Virus record (IMG/VR): IMGVR_UViG_3300018080_000098
Location: 1-64,000 of that record
Source: a virus
Reading direction: 5' to 3' (one strand)
DNA: 64,000 nucleotides
The notes under the pieces were generated by a model. That model did no database searches and had not been told where the DNA came from. It saw only the letters and a list, made by a program, of their open reading frames with translations. Position 1 is the first letter of the stretch. Each line of letters starts with the position of its first letter. A program made the translations under genes and the position numbers. Shown here piece by piece: positions 23,104 to 30,944 of the stretch.

Positions 23104-23715
23104 TCACGGCCGCTTCCAAATTACTTCGCCGTCGCGCTCCACACGTAAAAGGTAGTTGTACATCTGAGGACGCGGTAGCTTGCTGCGCCCAAGACAATCA
23201 TCTTCCACTAACGCACTTTTGCCGTTGTTGTACACTCCCAGTAACGTGAGGACTTCTTCGTTGCCCATCCCGCCAAAGCACGAGAGCACGAGCTTGTCCC
23301 CCTTCTCCAAATCTTCCGCCAACGGTACTGAACCAGCTTTGGCAGCAGCTTCTTGAAACTCCTTGTCAAAGTAGATAGAATGCCAACGCCGGACGACTGC
23401 TTCAGCCTTGGTGTTGTCTACAGGACGGCCGTCTCTACGCTGGCCAAGCTTCGGGTGCTCCAGGAAAACAATGCTGCACGCACGATTCTTTTCGTACCAC
23501 AGCTTCCCTCCCCAGAACTTTCCCAGGTACATCGCGTGCCGCGTAAGATTGCCTTCGGCCCAGGAAAGTGAAACGCTCAACCCACCATGTTCCGCGGTCC
23601 CATACCACGTTACCCCGCGCTCCAATTGTTGGGAATATTGCGCACGACCCCAGGGAGTAGAAGTTCCTTTGCCTTCCTCGAATCCTTTAATGTCCGCTAC
23701 TTCCACTGTGCTCAT
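23104..23715 (-). CDS. Hypothetical protein
   Basis: 203 residues from MSTVEVADIK. The C-terminal half has KLVLSCFGGMGNEEVLTLLGV, a strand-turn pattern of a small barrel. Start set by GGAGGTTGTG. Leader box GTTGTCGGACGGCGAAC. No family recognised. Confidence 0.75.
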   Translation of the reverse strand: MSTVEVADIKGFEEGKGTSTPWGRAQYSQQLERGVTWYGTAEHGGLSVSLSWAEGNLTRHAMYLGKFWGGKLWYEKNRACSIVFLEHPKLGQRRDGRPVDNTKAEAVVRRWHSIYFDKEFQEAAAKAGSVPLAEDLEKGDKLVLSCFGGMGNEEVLTLLGVYNNGKSALVEDDCLGRSKLPRPQMYNYLLRVERDGEVIWKRP

Positions 23716-23748
23716 CACAACCTCCAGCAGTTCGCCGTCCGACAACAC

Positions 23749-23778
23749 ATATTATGCACAGCAACTTTACGTTGTCAA
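23749..23778 (-). promoter_or_regulatory. Sigma-70-like promoter
   Basis: Minus strand: TTGACA (23778-23773), 18-bp spacer, TAATAT (23754-23749). Confidence 0.65.
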
Positions 23779-23789
23779 GTGAAATCGAA

Positions 23790-23936
23790 TTTTATTAGTT
23801 CGAGTGCGAAATATCACGCAAATAGCAGCTACATACCCGTAGCTGGTACTACAACAGGGCTTGGTTATCCGAACCAATAAAATCGGTCATTGCTCAATTT
23901 TGCCCTGCTCGGCCAGCTGGCTCACGTGATTACAGG
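23790..23936. other. Noncoding structured element B
   Basis: Homologous arrangement to element A at 12790. TTTTATTAGTTCG near 23793 is inverted as CGAACCAATAAAA near 23868, with the hairpin CAGCTAC-6-GTAGCTG between them. The boxes CTCAATTTTGC and GTGATTACA follow. It lies upstream of the promoter at 23749. Confidence 0.5.
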
Positions 23937-23939
23937 TAC

Positions 23940-24323
23940 TTAGTGGGTCCCGTTGAGTTCGCGGTTCACTTGTCTGACTACCATTTTCGCTTCTAGGTGA
24001 CCCAGGTCCCCCAACGCTACCAGCAAAACAGACCAAATCACGAAATGTGTGTGAGTAGCCATCAGCCGTTTGGCTGCGCGGCGTCCAGCTATTAGCTCGT
24101 CTCTATCTATCTGGACGGAAACCGTCTTGCGCTCACGCTCATCCGTTACCCATTCTGGGAGTAGCTTCAGACTCTTCTCGTGCTCAAGGATTCCGTGTGC
24201 CGCTGCGTTAGCTGCCGAGACGTAATATTCACCAATCCTTTTACCTGTCTTCTCAGCAGCTTGCTTCACCATTCGTCTGGTCAACAAAGGAATACGCATG
24301 GATATGGCTTGATTATTCTGCAC
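23940..24323 (-). CDS. Hypothetical helical protein
   Basis: 127 residues, GTG start at 24323 behind GAGGAGTCGATTAC. Residues ~5-45 (ISMRIPLLTRRMVKQAAEKTG..) read like a ribbon-helix-helix or mobilisation-type DNA-binding segment. The C-terminal half is helical. Role unknown. Confidence 0.7.
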   Translation of the reverse strand: MQNNQAISMRIPLLTRRMVKQAAEKTGKRIGEYYVSAANAAAHGILEHEKSLKLLPEWVTDERERKTVSVQIDRDELIAGRRAAKRLMATHTHFVIWSVLLVALGDLGHLEAKMVVRQVNRELNGTH

Positions 24324-24383
24324 GTAATCGACTCCTCGTAATATTGCCTAGCTCCCTCCATGATAATAAAGGACATTACATTG

Positions 24384-24647
24384 TCAAGTAGTTTCCTGAG
24401 CAATATACTCAGACAGCACCCTCCCATCCTTTTTCACGCGGAGCTCCGCCATATCGTACTTCACCAGATGGAATACTACTTCCACGTCGTTCCAGTAGAA
24501 ATGACAATCTGTGTACAAGGAGGCTTCCACGCGACGTACAGCTCGCTGTAGCGTCCGCGATAAAACAATATCCCCCTCGTCTGTCGTTAGATGGGTATGC
24601 TTGAACAGCTGTCGATTGACAACTTCTATACGGCGATTCTTGGGCAA
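24384..24647 (-). CDS. Small hypothetical protein, TTG start
   Basis: 87 residues in the frame immediately after ParB. TTG 24647 is chosen because the upstream ParB stop is at 24650 and GGCGAGTAGGC precedes it. Content: NRRIEVVNRQLFKHTHLTTDE then a strand-rich half. Coupled to ParB by position. A TTGACA (24387-24382) downstream of its stop has no well-placed -10. Confidence 0.55.
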   Translation of the reverse strand: MPKNRRIEVVNRQLFKHTHLTTDEGDIVLSRTLQRAVRRVEASLYTDCHFYWNDVEVVFHLVKYDMAELRVKKDGRVLSEYIAQETT

Positions 24648-24649
24648 GC

Positions 24650-25519
24650 CTACTCGCCGTCCGCAACCTCGGTCAGCTTCAGCTTCAGCTTCCGAGTACA
24701 CGCCTTCAGCAGCGCCTCCCCGTCAGCCTCACCCGCGGCGAACGTGAGCGCCATGATCACCAGCTTCCGAGCATCCCCCGTGGGCACCGTGTCACCCTTC
24801 ATCTCGGACTGGTTCAGCCCCCGCATGATCTTCACGATGTCACGCTTCCCAGGACGACGGGCCATCCCCGTCACCTGCGCGGCAGCCTTGGCCGTCTTGC
24901 GCCGCTTGCCACCCGAAACCACGAGCACCTTGTCCAGCATCCTCTTCTGGTCCGCAGCCTTCACCTTCCGAGCGATGATCAGCCCAGCCTCGAGAGTCAC
25001 CTTCCCCGTGTCCACCGCGTCCTTCAGAGCCTTGCACGCTCCGGCCATCGTCGTCATCTGGTCCACCCAGCCGACACTCTTGTTGACCTTCACGCTGATC
25101 TCCTTCCCCGAAAACCCGCGCTTCTTGTACTCGCGCACCAGCGCCACCTTGTCCGTCAAGGTGAAGTCCTCTCGGTTCAGATTCTCCTTCACCGCCAGGT
25201 CGAGCGCCTCGTCCTCGTCCACGTCATGCACGATGACAGGAATGCGCATCTCCATCTCCGGGTCCTCGGAGAAAATCTTGCGTAGAGCACGAATGCGCCG
25301 CTCACCCGCAATCAGGATGAAAGGCTGCTCCGGGTTCGCCCGGTCACGCCGCACCCACAGCGGGTCCAGTACCCCGTTCTCCTTGATGTCCTCCGCCAGA
25401 TCCTCGATCCCCTCGAACACCGTTCGCGGGTTGAAACCATCGACCACCTGAATGCGCTCGGGGCTGTCCACCGAGTACGCATTCGACCGAAACACACCAT
25501 CCAACTTTCTCATCGACAT
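24650..25519 (-). CDS. ParB-like DNA-binding protein
   Basis: 289 residues. Residues ~25-110 form a ParB/Srx-type N-terminal domain, with PRTVFEGIEDLAEDIKENG, then the conserved GERRIRALR, then VKENLNREDFTLTDKV. A helix-turn-helix follows (KKRGFSGKEISVKVNKSVGWVD). The C-terminal third is basic and helical. In ParB proteins the GERRxRA loop binds CTP and the helix-turn-helix binds parS. No ParA is next to it, so it may serve as a transcription regulator or genome organiser. The dispersed palindromes are candidate targets (inference). Confidence 0.9.
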   Translation of the reverse strand: MSMRKLDGVFRSNAYSVDSPERIQVVDGFNPRTVFEGIEDLAEDIKENGVLDPLWVRRDRANPEQPFILIAGERRIRALRKIFSEDPEMEMRIPVIVHDVDEDEALDLAVKENLNREDFTLTDKVALVREYKKRGFSGKEISVKVNKSVGWVDQMTTMAGACKALKDAVDTGKVTLEAGLIIARKVKAADQKRMLDKVLVVSGGKRRKTAKAAAQVTGMARRPGKRDIVKIMRGLNQSEMKGDTVPTGDARKLVIMALTFAAGEADGEALLKACTRKLKLKLTEVADGE

Positions 25520-25563
25520 TTAATCACCTCCGGTAATTTGTTTTCCGTCCGTTCACGCAATCA

Positions 25564-25592
25564 AATATAATTGCCGAACAATACAACGTCAA
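25564..25592 (-). promoter_or_regulatory. Sigma-70-like early promoter
   Basis: Minus strand: TTGACG (25592-25587), 17-bp spacer, TATATT (25569-25564). It drives the ParB-like gene; the leader carries GGACGGAAAACAA and CCGGAGG. Confidence 0.75.
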
Positions 25593-25618
25593 GTAAAAAA
25601 TCGAATTTTCTGTGCAGA

Positions 25619-25918
25619 TTATTTGGCGGCGAGAATACGCCGAGAAGGAAGGTCCGCGTAGACAGTGAAGCTTTTTGTTTGGCTTACAGGACGATAACCA
25701 CGATGTTTCATCGTGCGTGTGTTGACCAGGCGCTGGAACTTTTCCTTGCCAGTCTGGAACCCGAAGTCGCACATATCGTTCAGGTCATCACGCATAAAGC
25801 GTGGAGGCCATAGAAAGGAGCCCGGTGTGGGAGTAAACGTAAGCCCGAGATGTTGCTGGTAGTACCAGTCCACAATCCATTGGTTCTGCGTTTCACCAGT
25901 GAGGGCGTTGCGCAGCAT
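25619..25918 (-). CDS. Small hypothetical protein
   Basis: 99 residues with TQNQWIVDWYYQQHLGL and FLWPPRFMRDDLNDMCDFGF. It lies 5 bases after the methyltransferase gene and probably acts with it; together they could represent one split function. No family recognised. Confidence 0.65.
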   Translation of the reverse strand: MLRNALTGETQNQWIVDWYYQQHLGLTFTPTPGSFLWPPRFMRDDLNDMCDFGFQTGKEKFQRLVNTRTMKHRGYRPVSQTKSFTVYADLPSRRILAAK

Positions 25919-25923
25919 CTTTA

Positions 25924-26331
25924 CTAGGTCATCTTGCTCCGCACGATGTGGATTATTTTGTCAGCTCGAGCCTTGAGCTTCCGAATGATCAGACGTTCAT
26001 CTTTCAGGCGCACGACGTTCAGGACGAACGAACTGAAGGCGATATCAAATTTTTCACCCAGCTTCGGTTCCTGTGTAGTGACGCTACCCTGCTGCCACCC
26101 GTTGCCATGAGTACGATGGTTGGGATCGTAAGCGTAGACCTTACAGCCCAATGCACGCAGGTAGTCTGCGTTGCGCCCGGATTTACCTGCGCCCCAGTCG
26201 AGCACGCGCGTACCTTTTTTGAAGAAGCCTTTCTTCGCGAGCCAGCGGATGGCTGGGGATGCTTTGCCACTGATAGACGTGGCACCCTTTTCTACGGCTG
26301 CGCCTTTATAGGCGCGTTTCTTTTTCGACAT
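25924..26331 (-). CDS. Small class I SAM-dependent methyltransferase
   Basis: 135 residues. Motif I is TRVLDWGAGKSGRNADYL, followed by CKVYAYDPN, whose acidic residue would bind the SAM ribose, and FDIAFSSFVLNVV (motif IV/V region). It is shorter than most class I enzymes (200 or more) and lacks an obvious substrate domain, which might be supplied by the next gene. Substrate unknown. Confidence 0.85.
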   Translation of the reverse strand: MSKKKRAYKGAAVEKGATSISGKASPAIRWLAKKGFFKKGTRVLDWGAGKSGRNADYLRALGCKVYAYDPNHRTHGNGWQQGSVTTQEPKLGEKFDIAFSSFVLNVVRLKDERLIIRKLKARADKIIHIVRSKMT

Positions 26332-26356
26332 GTGCGACCTCCGTTTCGCTACATCG

Positions 26357-26385
26357 AACGTAGCAAATCCGCATTACGACGTCAA
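26357..26385 (-). promoter_or_regulatory. Weak sigma-70-like promoter
   Basis: Minus strand: TTGACG (26385-26380), 17-bp spacer, TACGTT (26362-26357), upstream of the methyltransferase with leader GCGAAACGGAGG. Confidence 0.55.
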
Positions 26386-26400
26386 GTGGAAACGGAATTT

Positions 26401-26598
26401 TTAGAGGCCGAAGAAGAGGGAAAGGTGGGAGTCGCTTCGACGTTGGAGCTCCTCTTTCGCAACATGGATAGCCAGGAGCTTTCCGTCGAAGTGGTCTGTC
26501 AGTGGTCGTAGAAGGTTTCCTGCTTCAAGCACCTTGACGATTTCCTCGTCGGTGTACTCGGTGAAAGAATCCCTTAGATGCTTTTCATACGCTGTCAT
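26401..26598 (-). CDS. Small hypothetical protein
   Basis: 65 residues from MTAYEKHLRD, helical. It starts 37 bases after the end of the tRNA-like RNA, behind GAAACGGAGGCAACCA. The RNA upstream could therefore also act as its leader. Confidence 0.65.
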   Translation of the reverse strand: MTAYEKHLRDSFTEYTDEEIVKVLEAGNLLRPLTDHFDGKLLAIHVAKEELQRRSDSHLSLFFGL

Positions 26599-26634
26599 TG
26601 GTTGCCTCCGTTTCATTGGTGTTGGGTTGGTAGT

Positions 26635-26759
26635 GGAGCGCCAGGGATCGAACCTGGATCGGGTACGGAGCTTGCGAAACGGAGATGAAAGGCAAGCAGC
26701 CTAGGCGGGATCAGTTGTCGGACGGAAACCGCTACCCGATAGCCAAATCCTTCGCTCCT
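26635..26759 (-). ncRNA. tRNA/tmRNA-like small RNA with antisense segments to the phage leader boxes
   Basis: Minus strand. Acceptor-like stem GGAGCG (26758-26753) pairs with CGCTCC (26640-26635). A T-arm CCAGG-TTCGATC-CCTGG (26657-26641) is stacked directly on it. Between them an 8-bp stem ATCGGGTA (26740-26733) / TACCCGAT (26665-26658) abuts the T-arm, as helix P2 does in tmRNA. There is no anticodon arm. The 67-nt insert folds into two hairpins: GCGG/CCGC, and GCTTGC/GCAAGC with a 16-nt loop. The loop and stem 26687-26674 are complementary to GCGAAACGGAGATG. The segment 26730-26714 is complementary to GTTGTCGGACGGAAACC. Both match leader boxes of many phage genes. There is no G3:U70 pair for alanine charging, and no encoded CCA end or tag frame was recognised. 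Confidence 0.7.
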
Positions 26760-26766
26760 ATGTTCA

Positions 26767-26794
26767 AGTATAACTACTCGTTATTGGATGTCAA
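26767..26794 (-). promoter_or_regulatory. Promoter of the tRNA-like RNA
   Basis: Minus strand: TTGACA (26794-26789), 16-bp spacer, TATACT (26772-26767). It predicts a start at 26759-26760, exactly at the first base of the acceptor-like stem. It overlaps the 3' end of the gene at 26774. Confidence 0.75.
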
Positions 26795-27124
26795 GTCTTT
26801 CCTCGGATTATTTTTCTTCTTTCTTTTCGTACGCTTAAACGACTTGTCGTAGGGTGCTCGGCAAGGCATCTCTGCGTAGAGCTCTTTGGCTTCTGCGCGG
26901 GAGATTTGGCACGCCAGGATGTGCCCCTTGATGATGCTGATGACTATGAAATATTTATCATCTTTCATGCGTCGTCGCACCCACACCAGGGCTGACGTGC
27001 TAGAGGAGTCCACGGCTATGTCTCGCCACTTGTCTCCTTCGGCGCCCTTCCAGTCTTCTCCTGTAAGGGAGGTCTGGTAGTTCAGGGGAGCCATCTCCAG
27101 CAGCTTATTTTTAGCGTTACTCAT
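26774..27124 (-). CDS. Hypothetical protein with basic tail
   Basis: 116 residues from MSNAKNKLLE. A strand-rich centre (KYFIVISIIKGHILACQISRA) and a lysine-rich C-terminus FKRTKRKKKNNPRK, probably nucleic-acid binding. Its last codons contain the promoter of the downstream RNA. Confidence 0.75.
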   Translation of the reverse strand: MSNAKNKLLEMAPLNYQTSLTGEDWKGAEGDKWRDIAVDSSSTSALVWVRRRMKDDKYFIVISIIKGHILACQISRAEAKELYAEMPCRAPYDKSFKRTKRKKKNNPRKDLTSNNE

Positions 27125-27149
27125 ACAGCTACTTCTATTAAGTATGTTG

Positions 27150-28256
27150 CTACGCCGCCTCCGCTTCACGCTCGCTCAGGATACGCTTAGCTTCCTCTTC
27201 GGCCAGCTTCACTTTTTGCTTCCAGGCGCGCACCTTCAGCGTAAGGCCGAGGGTCATCTCCCTGCGGGCCCAGTAGTTCTTGTGCCGCTTGCTAGGCTTG
27301 TAGGCCGTCTCCCACGGCTTACCCCAGAAAGCCCAAACAGGAACTTCCACTCCAGTATCCTCGTCACCGTTACACCAGGCTACCGGGTCCATACCCTTCA
27401 GCCCGTGCTTGATGAACGCAGCCTCGCTCACCCGGATAGGGAAGTTCAGACGCTTGATGAGAGCCCGAAGCTTCGACAGATGCTCCTCAGCAGCTTCCAT
27501 CCCAGCTCGAGTCTCCGCCACTTCCAGGTAGTCCCCTTCCAGCTCGAAACCTTCCAGCTCCGCCTCGAAGGCCATGACCTCGACTTCCAGCTTCGCTCCC
27601 GTTTCCTTGGAAAAGTAAGACCCCTTTTCTACGGGGAACTTCTTCCGAAGCTTCCGCACCACAGCCCCGTAGTGCTGACTCTCGTCCTGCAGACGAAGCA
27701 CAGCAGCCTTGGCCACGAGATACGGACGACCGTAAATACTCGACCAACGCCCAGGGTTCACAGTGTAGGTCAGCTTGATTTCGTCGGCCAGCTCTCCGCT
27801 GTCTCCGAAGATCTCGATGGTCTGCCACGCATCCTCGTCCCGGAACTCCCCGTCCGCTCCACAGAAGTTGAAAGCGCGAAACGCTCCCACCCCTCCGTCC
27901 TTGATGACCTGAGCATCCTTGATCAGCAGCCCCAGGTTCGGAAGATGCTTATGGCACGACGGTGCCAGCACTTCCCCATGACGGTTGTCCCGCGACAGAA
28001 CGATTTCGTTGCTGCGCTCCACCCGAGGACCAGCTGCCCGGTAGGTCGGGATGTTGATGACGGTATTACCCTTCACCAGCTCCATGATGAGGGCAGGCAG
28101 GTCCAGCTCCATCGTGGTAGTCCCATCCTCACCCTCGAACTGCCGAGGCTTACGTCCCTTCAGGTCGCAGCCCCACCCCTCAAGGTAATCCCCCACCTCA
28201 GCCACTACGTCGCGGCTGCGGTCACTCAGTTGATCGAGAAATTTCTGAAAATCCAT
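27150..28256 (-). CDS. Hypothetical protein
   Basis: 368 residues from MDFQKFLDQL. The layout is a strand-rich domain over ~30-200 (TTTMELDLPALIMELV.., WQTIEIFGD..) and a helical C-terminal third. No catalytic motif recognised. It has the GAAACGGAGAAGCAAA leader and a strong promoter at 28285. Confidence 0.8.
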   Translation of the reverse strand: MDFQKFLDQLSDRSRDVVAEVGDYLEGWGCDLKGRKPRQFEGEDGTTTMELDLPALIMELVKGNTVINIPTYRAAGPRVERSNEIVLSRDNRHGEVLAPSCHKHLPNLGLLIKDAQVIKDGGVGAFRAFNFCGADGEFRDEDAWQTIEIFGDSGELADEIKLTYTVNPGRWSSIYGRPYLVAKAAVLRLQDESQHYGAVVRKLRKKFPVEKGSYFSKETGAKLEVEVMAFEAELEGFELEGDYLEVAETRAGMEAAEEHLSKLRALIKRLNFPIRVSEAAFIKHGLKGMDPVAWCNGDEDTGVEVPVWAFWGKPWETAYKPSKRHKNYWARREMTLGLTLKVRAWKQKVKLAEEEAKRILSEREAEAA

Positions 28257-28284
28257 TTTGCTTCTCCGTTTCAATTGCTCTCAC

Positions 28285-28313
28285 ATAATAACGACGCATC
28301 AATACGTCGTCAA
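28285..28313 (-). promoter_or_regulatory. Sigma-70-like early promoter
   Basis: Minus strand: TTGACG (28313-28308), 17-bp spacer, TATTAT (28290-28285). Confidence 0.8.
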
Positions 28314-28343
28314 GAAAAAAATGCGAAAACAACTAACGGAGAG

Positions 28344-28793
28344 CTACTGCGGAAGGCCCAATTCTTTGGTTCCCTTGTACCATTCGGTAAAGGGTTTCCA
28401 CGCTCCACCCTTCGGACCACTCATCCGAAAGTCTCCCACCTCTACCTCTAAATATTTATTCGAGTTAGCGTCCCGCATCTTGAGCACCACACTCTTTCCC
28501 TTGTCTACCTCTGCCCTGCGCAGAACGTCTTCCACCCGCATGACATCCTTCATGGTTGGCTTCCGGATGACAATAGAACCCATTTCTGTGATTCGCTTGT
28601 TCACCTTGTCCGTCCTCCCCAGGTGCTCAGCTGTCACCCTACCCCTCGCGTCGTCCAACGCTACTACCATCTTTTTCTTCATACGCTTCGTAGCACGCTC
28701 AGCGATAGGACGAAACGCTAGCTTATCCACACCCTTTGGGAATTCCTTTACGCGGATGATGAAATCTATCACGACGAACTTTTCCTGTTCCAC
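28344..28793 (-). CDS. Hypothetical basic protein
   Basis: 149 residues. KRMKKKMVVALDDARGRVTAE in the middle and SNKYLEVEVGDFRM near the end. Mixed fold, no family recognised. Confidence 0.75.
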   Translation of the reverse strand: MEQEKFVVIDFIIRVKEFPKGVDKLAFRPIAERATKRMKKKMVVALDDARGRVTAEHLGRTDKVNKRITEMGSIVIRKPTMKDVMRVEDVLRRAEVDKGKSVVLKMRDANSNKYLEVEVGDFRMSGPKGGAWKPFTEWYKGTKELGLPQ

Positions 28794-28851
28794 AGCAAAC
28801 CTCCGTGTACGTAAGTCTCCCCTCGCATTTTACAAGATAGCCTGGAGATTC

Positions 28852-29148
28852 TTAGCCAGCAGATTTGCGGTCTTTTTCGATACGGTCCAGCGCTTCTTGC
28901 ATCTTGCGTTGCCACTTCTTCGTAGAACGAGGCTTCTCCTGATACGCTTTCTTTCCCGGGGCCTTACGCCGCTTCCCCCACACAATCTCCGTCGCACCCA
29001 TGTACAACTGGCAAGCTTGCGCCAGGTCGATACCGTCACGCCTACCAGCTCTGTCTACGACGAAATACTTGTCCTGTGCAGGAGTCGTGCACAGCGTGTG
29101 CCCGTCTTCCAGTTTCGCCAAGGGCTGTATCTCTGTGCTATGGCTCAT
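28852..29148 (-). CDS. Small hypothetical protein
   Basis: 98 residues, N-terminal strands then a basic helical tail KKWQRKMQEALDRIEKDRK. It overlaps the upstream gene by 11 bases. Confidence 0.7.
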   Translation of the reverse strand: MSHSTEIQPLAKLEDGHTLCTTPAQDKYFVVDRAGRRDGIDLAQACQLYMGATEIVWGKRRKAPGKKAYQEKPRSTKKWQRKMQEALDRIEKDRKSAG

Positions 29149-29476
29149 TGGAAATCTCCCTCCGCACGCGCCGCTTGGTCCGCTCTTCCAGCACTCCCTT
29201 CGGCGCCCGTGTCAAGTCCCGTGGCAGAACGTACTTGAAGTCGTAGTAGTCGAAGTAGCGTGTCCACTCTTCGTCGTCTTCCAGCACAGCTTTTACCGAA
29301 ACCTCAGCGCGCAGCTTTCCATCCTTTCGCTTGAAGTCGATGACCTTCCCGAACGCTTGTACACCCTCCCACTCAAACTCCACCATGTTCCCAATGGAAA
29401 AGCCATCCATCTCATCTTTGCTGGCACGCTTTCCACGAGGGCCTTTGTAGTTTTTAAGATGTTCTCCTCTAGGCAT
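29138..29476 (-). CDS. Small hypothetical protein, SH3-like
   Basis: 112 residues. SIGNMVEFEWEGVQAFGKVID followed by LRAEVSV reads as a small beta-barrel; both termini are basic. Start set by GAGGAGGGAATA. Possible nucleic-acid-binding accessory to the BrxL-like protein encoded just upstream. Confidence 0.7.
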   Translation of the reverse strand: MPRGEHLKNYKGPRGKRASKDEMDGFSIGNMVEFEWEGVQAFGKVIDFKRKDGKLRAEVSVKAVLEDDEEWTRYFDYYDFKYVLPRDLTRAPKGVLEERTKRRVRREISNEP

Positions 29477-29491
29477 TATTCCCTCCTCCCA

Positions 29492-30910
29492 TTAAGGTAC
29501 CAGAGCTAGCTTCCGCCGACCCACCGAGAAGTCTTTCGTAGTAAACTCTCCCGGCGCCATCTTCGCCAACTCATTATTCACTCGCTGCCGAAGCTCCGCA
29601 GCAAAGTTTACCAGCTGCTCCAGCTCCGCATCCGTGTACTGGTCGTGAGGATACACGAGCTTCACCAGCCCAGACACCAGCTTCTCCACCGCCACCACGT
29701 CACGCCGTGTCATATTTGACGCCAACGAAACCTGATGTGCCACGTCACGCCGGTCCCGCGTCCGCAACGTTCCCAGCACCTGGCCCAGATAGTCCACCAC
29801 CAGGCCGTATCCCTGGCTAATCGAGGTCGGACTCAGTTTCGGAATTTCCCATCCTGGTAGATACCCGTGCACCCTGTCCAGAAAAGCGGTGTCCTGCAGC
29901 ATCGCGGGCAACGGCTCGAACAGATGTCCGTACCTACCATCCGGTTCCTTCCCCACCACATCCAGGTTCCCTGCTAGAACCATAGAGGAATCTGAAGAGT
30001 ACGTCTTGCCCCCTCGAGCAAACTGCCCCGACTCCATGAAATCCTTCAGCATGGAAATAGTCGAGATGTTGTCGAACCTCGTGCTTGCAATCTCGTCCAG
30101 CTGCACAATCTTGTACGACCCCAGGATGCCCATCGTTCCCGTAGTTACGTTGGCAAACAGGCTCGCCGCCGACACGTTCGCTCCCGAGGCAGTGTACACA
30201 GACGGGGATACGTTACGCAGCAGAAACGTTTTACCAGTCTGCCGAGGACCCAGCTCCATCACGTTCAGGTTGGGCTCCACAGCGGGCGCCAGCCGCACCA
30301 GGTACAGCAGCTTCTCCCGCTCGCTCAGCCTATCCGTCTCGTACCCAACCGACGTCAGCAGAACGTCGATCCACTCCTCCGTCGTAAACTTCCCCCGCCG
30401 CTGGGCAAAGTCTTCCGCGCTGGGGCAGTCTGCTTGGAAGGGCATCACGCCGACCACCACTACTCTGTTCGGGCTCCGCGGGCCAGCGGGTGGAAGATAC
30501 TTCAGGCGGTACGCGCCCCACAGTCCTCCCGTTAGCAGCCGGGGATAGTCATCCACGATCTGCTCCAGGATTTCTGCACGGTTCTCCCCGAGGAAAGTGA
30601 GCGCGCACACGAGCGCACCTGTTTTGAGGTTGACGGTTACCATCGCTTTGTCGATGATGACAACCTCGTGTTCCTTGACGAGCTTGGCCTTAACGACTTC
30701 GCGGGTATCGGCTTCGGGGAAGATCTTGGCCACGTGTTCGCGCATGCGTTTCATATCAGCTTGCGCTTGAGATTCTTTGACGTGGTTGGCGATCAAATAT
30801 TCGACAACGTACTGGGGGATGCGGGGGAGCCCGGCATCGCGTACGAGTGCCTTGCGGACCACTACTCCGTCGAAGATGCGTCTGAGCTTATGTACTGTTT
30901 GAGACTTCAT
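29492..30910 (-). CDS. brxL: BrxL-like AAA+ ATPase (BREX protein homologue)
   Basis: 472 residues; ATG 30910 is chosen behind GCGAAACGGAGGTG. BrxL hallmarks appear in order: ELGPRQTGKTFLLRNVSP (Walker A), VSAASLFANV.., IVQLDEIAS (Walker B), MLKDFMESGQFARGG, then DTAFLDRVHGYLPGWEIPK and YGLVVDYLGQVL. BrxL is the AAA+ DNA-binding factor of type I BREX defence and is usually ~680 residues with a C-terminal Lon-like domain; that domain is absent here. No other BREX gene (BrxA, B, C, Z or PglX) is in the window, so this is a solitary homologue, either recruited for DNA replication or packaging or able to interfere with host BREX (inference). Confidence 0.88.
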   Translation of the reverse strand: MKSQTVHKLRRIFDGVVVRKALVRDAGLPRIPQYVVEYLIANHVKESQAQADMKRMREHVAKIFPEADTREVVKAKLVKEHEVVIIDKAMVTVNLKTGALVCALTFLGENRAEILEQIVDDYPRLLTGGLWGAYRLKYLPPAGPRSPNRVVVVGVMPFQADCPSAEDFAQRRGKFTTEEWIDVLLTSVGYETDRLSEREKLLYLVRLAPAVEPNLNVMELGPRQTGKTFLLRNVSPSVYTASGANVSAASLFANVTTGTMGILGSYKIVQLDEIASTRFDNISTISMLKDFMESGQFARGGKTYSSDSSMVLAGNLDVVGKEPDGRYGHLFEPLPAMLQDTAFLDRVHGYLPGWEIPKLSPTSISQGYGLVVDYLGQVLGTLRTRDRRDVAHQVSLASNMTRRDVVAVEKLVSGLVKLVYPHDQYTDAELEQLVNFAAELRQRVNNELAKMAPGEFTTKDFSVGRRKLALVP

Positions 30911-30944
30911 CCGTTGTAACACCTCCGTTTCGCATCGCACATCA

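Noticed and set aside
26635-26759. Ordinary tRNA gene
   Set aside because: No D-arm of normal shape, no anticodon arm, and an 8-bp helix with no variable loop before the T-arm; tmRNA-like geometry fits better, though no tag frame was found.
26676-26860. Plus-strand gene starting in the antisense of the RNA (GAAACGGAG followed at once by ATG)
   Set aside because: The Shine-Dalgarno box touches the ATG with no spacer and the frame soon runs antisense to the gene at 26774; the match is better explained by antisense complementarity.
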